Shown: one piece after another, positions 63,572-64,000 of the stretch
How the letters are laid out: every line of letters begins with the position of its first letter
Position numbering within the stretch: the stretch's first letter is position 1
NCBI RefSeq assembly: GCF_000969825.1
Contig: NZ_KQ033919.1
Span: forward strand, 2,898,509-2,962,508
Reading direction: 5' to 3'
DNA from: Parabacteroides gordonii MS-1 = DSM 23371
GTDB taxonomy: Bacteria; Bacteroidota; Bacteroidia; Bacteroidales; Tannerellaceae
DNA: 64,000 bases
Program-made: the position numbers and the translations under genes
The notes under the pieces: model-generated
The model's input: only the letters and a program-made list of their open reading frames with translations
What the model was told of the DNA's origin: nothing
Database searches by the model: none

Positions 63572-63599
63572 GTTTTAACGGCTTTGTTTTCTACTTTTG
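63569..63599 (+). promoter_or_regulatory. Consensus promoter for the PASTA protein gene
   Basis: TTTG (63569-63572), 19 bases, TACTTTTG (63592-63599). Both elements and the spacing match the Bacteroidetes consensus. Confidence 0.75.
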
Positions 63600-63625
63600 A
63601 TCCCGCCTACAAACACAAAATAGAA

Positions 63626-64000
63626 ATGAATAACTTTTTTGTTAAACTGATAAAGAATCCGTACGTCTTGAACTTGCTGCTGGCTGTGGTCGTGGCATGT
63701 GGTCTGATCTATGGCACCCTGAAATGGCTCGATAAGTATACGAGGCATAATGAGGCTGTTGTCGTGCCGGATGTGAAAGGCCTGAGAGTGGAAGAAGCCG
63801 CTGAATTCTTCAAAAATAACAACTTACGTTATAATGTGATCGACTCGGTATTCTCGAAAGATGTCAGCCCGGGAGCGATCGTAGAGCTGGTACCTTCGGC
63901 TGGTTCGAAGGTGAAAGAAGGGCGGATCGTGTTCATTACAGTGAATGCGATGACTTCGCAGATGGCTACCATACCGGAAGTGGAAGACTTGTCGTTCCGC
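63626..64000 (+). CDS. PASTA-domain membrane protein (3' end beyond the window)
   Basis: The first 125 codons are present. There is a short cytoplasmic start, one membrane helix at about 13-34 (VLNLLLAVVVACGLIYGTLKW), then a first PASTA domain (VVVPDVKGLRVEEAAEFFKN, then VSPGAIVELVPSAGSKVKEG). A second begins at ATIPEVEDLSF. PASTA domains bind peptidoglycan precursors. No kinase domain is present at the N-terminus, so this is a stand-alone PASTA protein. The rest of the protein cannot be judged. Confidence 0.85.
   Translation, partial: MNNFFVKLIKNPYVLNLLLAVVVACGLIYGTLKWLDKYTRHNEAVVVPDVKGLRVEEAAEFFKNNNLRYNVIDSVFSKDVSPGAIVELVPSAGSKVKEGRIVFITVNAMTSQMATIPEVEDLSFR

Overview
The window reads as a chromosomal segment of a gut-type Bacteroidales, most likely Parabacteroides or a close relative (the genus is inference). 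The evidence is two SusC/SusD pairs, FecR/ECF-sigma and GntR-type glycan loci, a Na+-pumping decarboxylase operon, DUF349 and DUF1599 proteins, and many copies of the Bacteroidetes promoter pattern TTTG-N19-21-TANNTTTG (exact at 34345, 36572, 63274 and 63569).

Layout. 1-4432 is a housekeeping block: the end of an FKBP-like gene, an Lrp/AsnC regulator, a secreted subtilase, xseA-xseB and ispD. 4429-16148 is a polysaccharide utilisation locus (PUL 1): a divergent ECF sigma/FecR anti-sigma pair, an STN-containing SusC, SusD, a GH3 and a GH51 arabinofuranosidase. 16268-32242 is a second locus (PUL 2) that looks fructan-like: three GH32-fold proteins, a GntR regulator with a sugar-binding domain, SusC/SusD, an MFS sugar transporter and an FGGY kinase resembling sedoheptulokinase, followed by an EamA transporter. 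32352-37662 is an AT-rich accessory stretch: a repeat array, a membrane-spanning TPR-HTH regulator, small secreted proteins, a beta-barrel gene with a broken paralogue, and a toxin-antitoxin cassette flanked by a 58-bp duplication. From 37700 the core resumes: recG, an M23/LysM endopeptidase, a DUF1599 protein, a DoxX-type membrane protein, tpiA-SPOR-folE, a di-haem HzsA-related protein, an ECF sigma with a membrane partner, a TonB-plug barrel with a LytS/LytTR pair, a cupin, an ATP-grasp-like protein, DUF349, oadGAB, a TPR protein, rpmH and the start of a PASTA protein.

How the genes work together. In PUL 1 the STN domain of SusC probably signals through FecR to the sigma factor, and the GH3 and GH51 enzymes trim the imported arabinose-containing glycan. 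In PUL 2 SusCD and the GH32-fold proteins would release a ketose that the MFS protein imports and the FGGY kinase phosphorylates, with the GntR/LacI-like regulator sensing a cytoplasmic sugar.

The most unusual signals are non-coding. Three intergenic regions (32352, 45284, 61699) each hold four imperfect dyads at about 22-bp spacing, with the same layout but unrelated sequences. The leader of the PUL 1 susC gene holds two perfect hairpins with different stems but the same CGCCAA loop. Two of the three GH32-fold proteins have substitutions at the expected catalytic positions.
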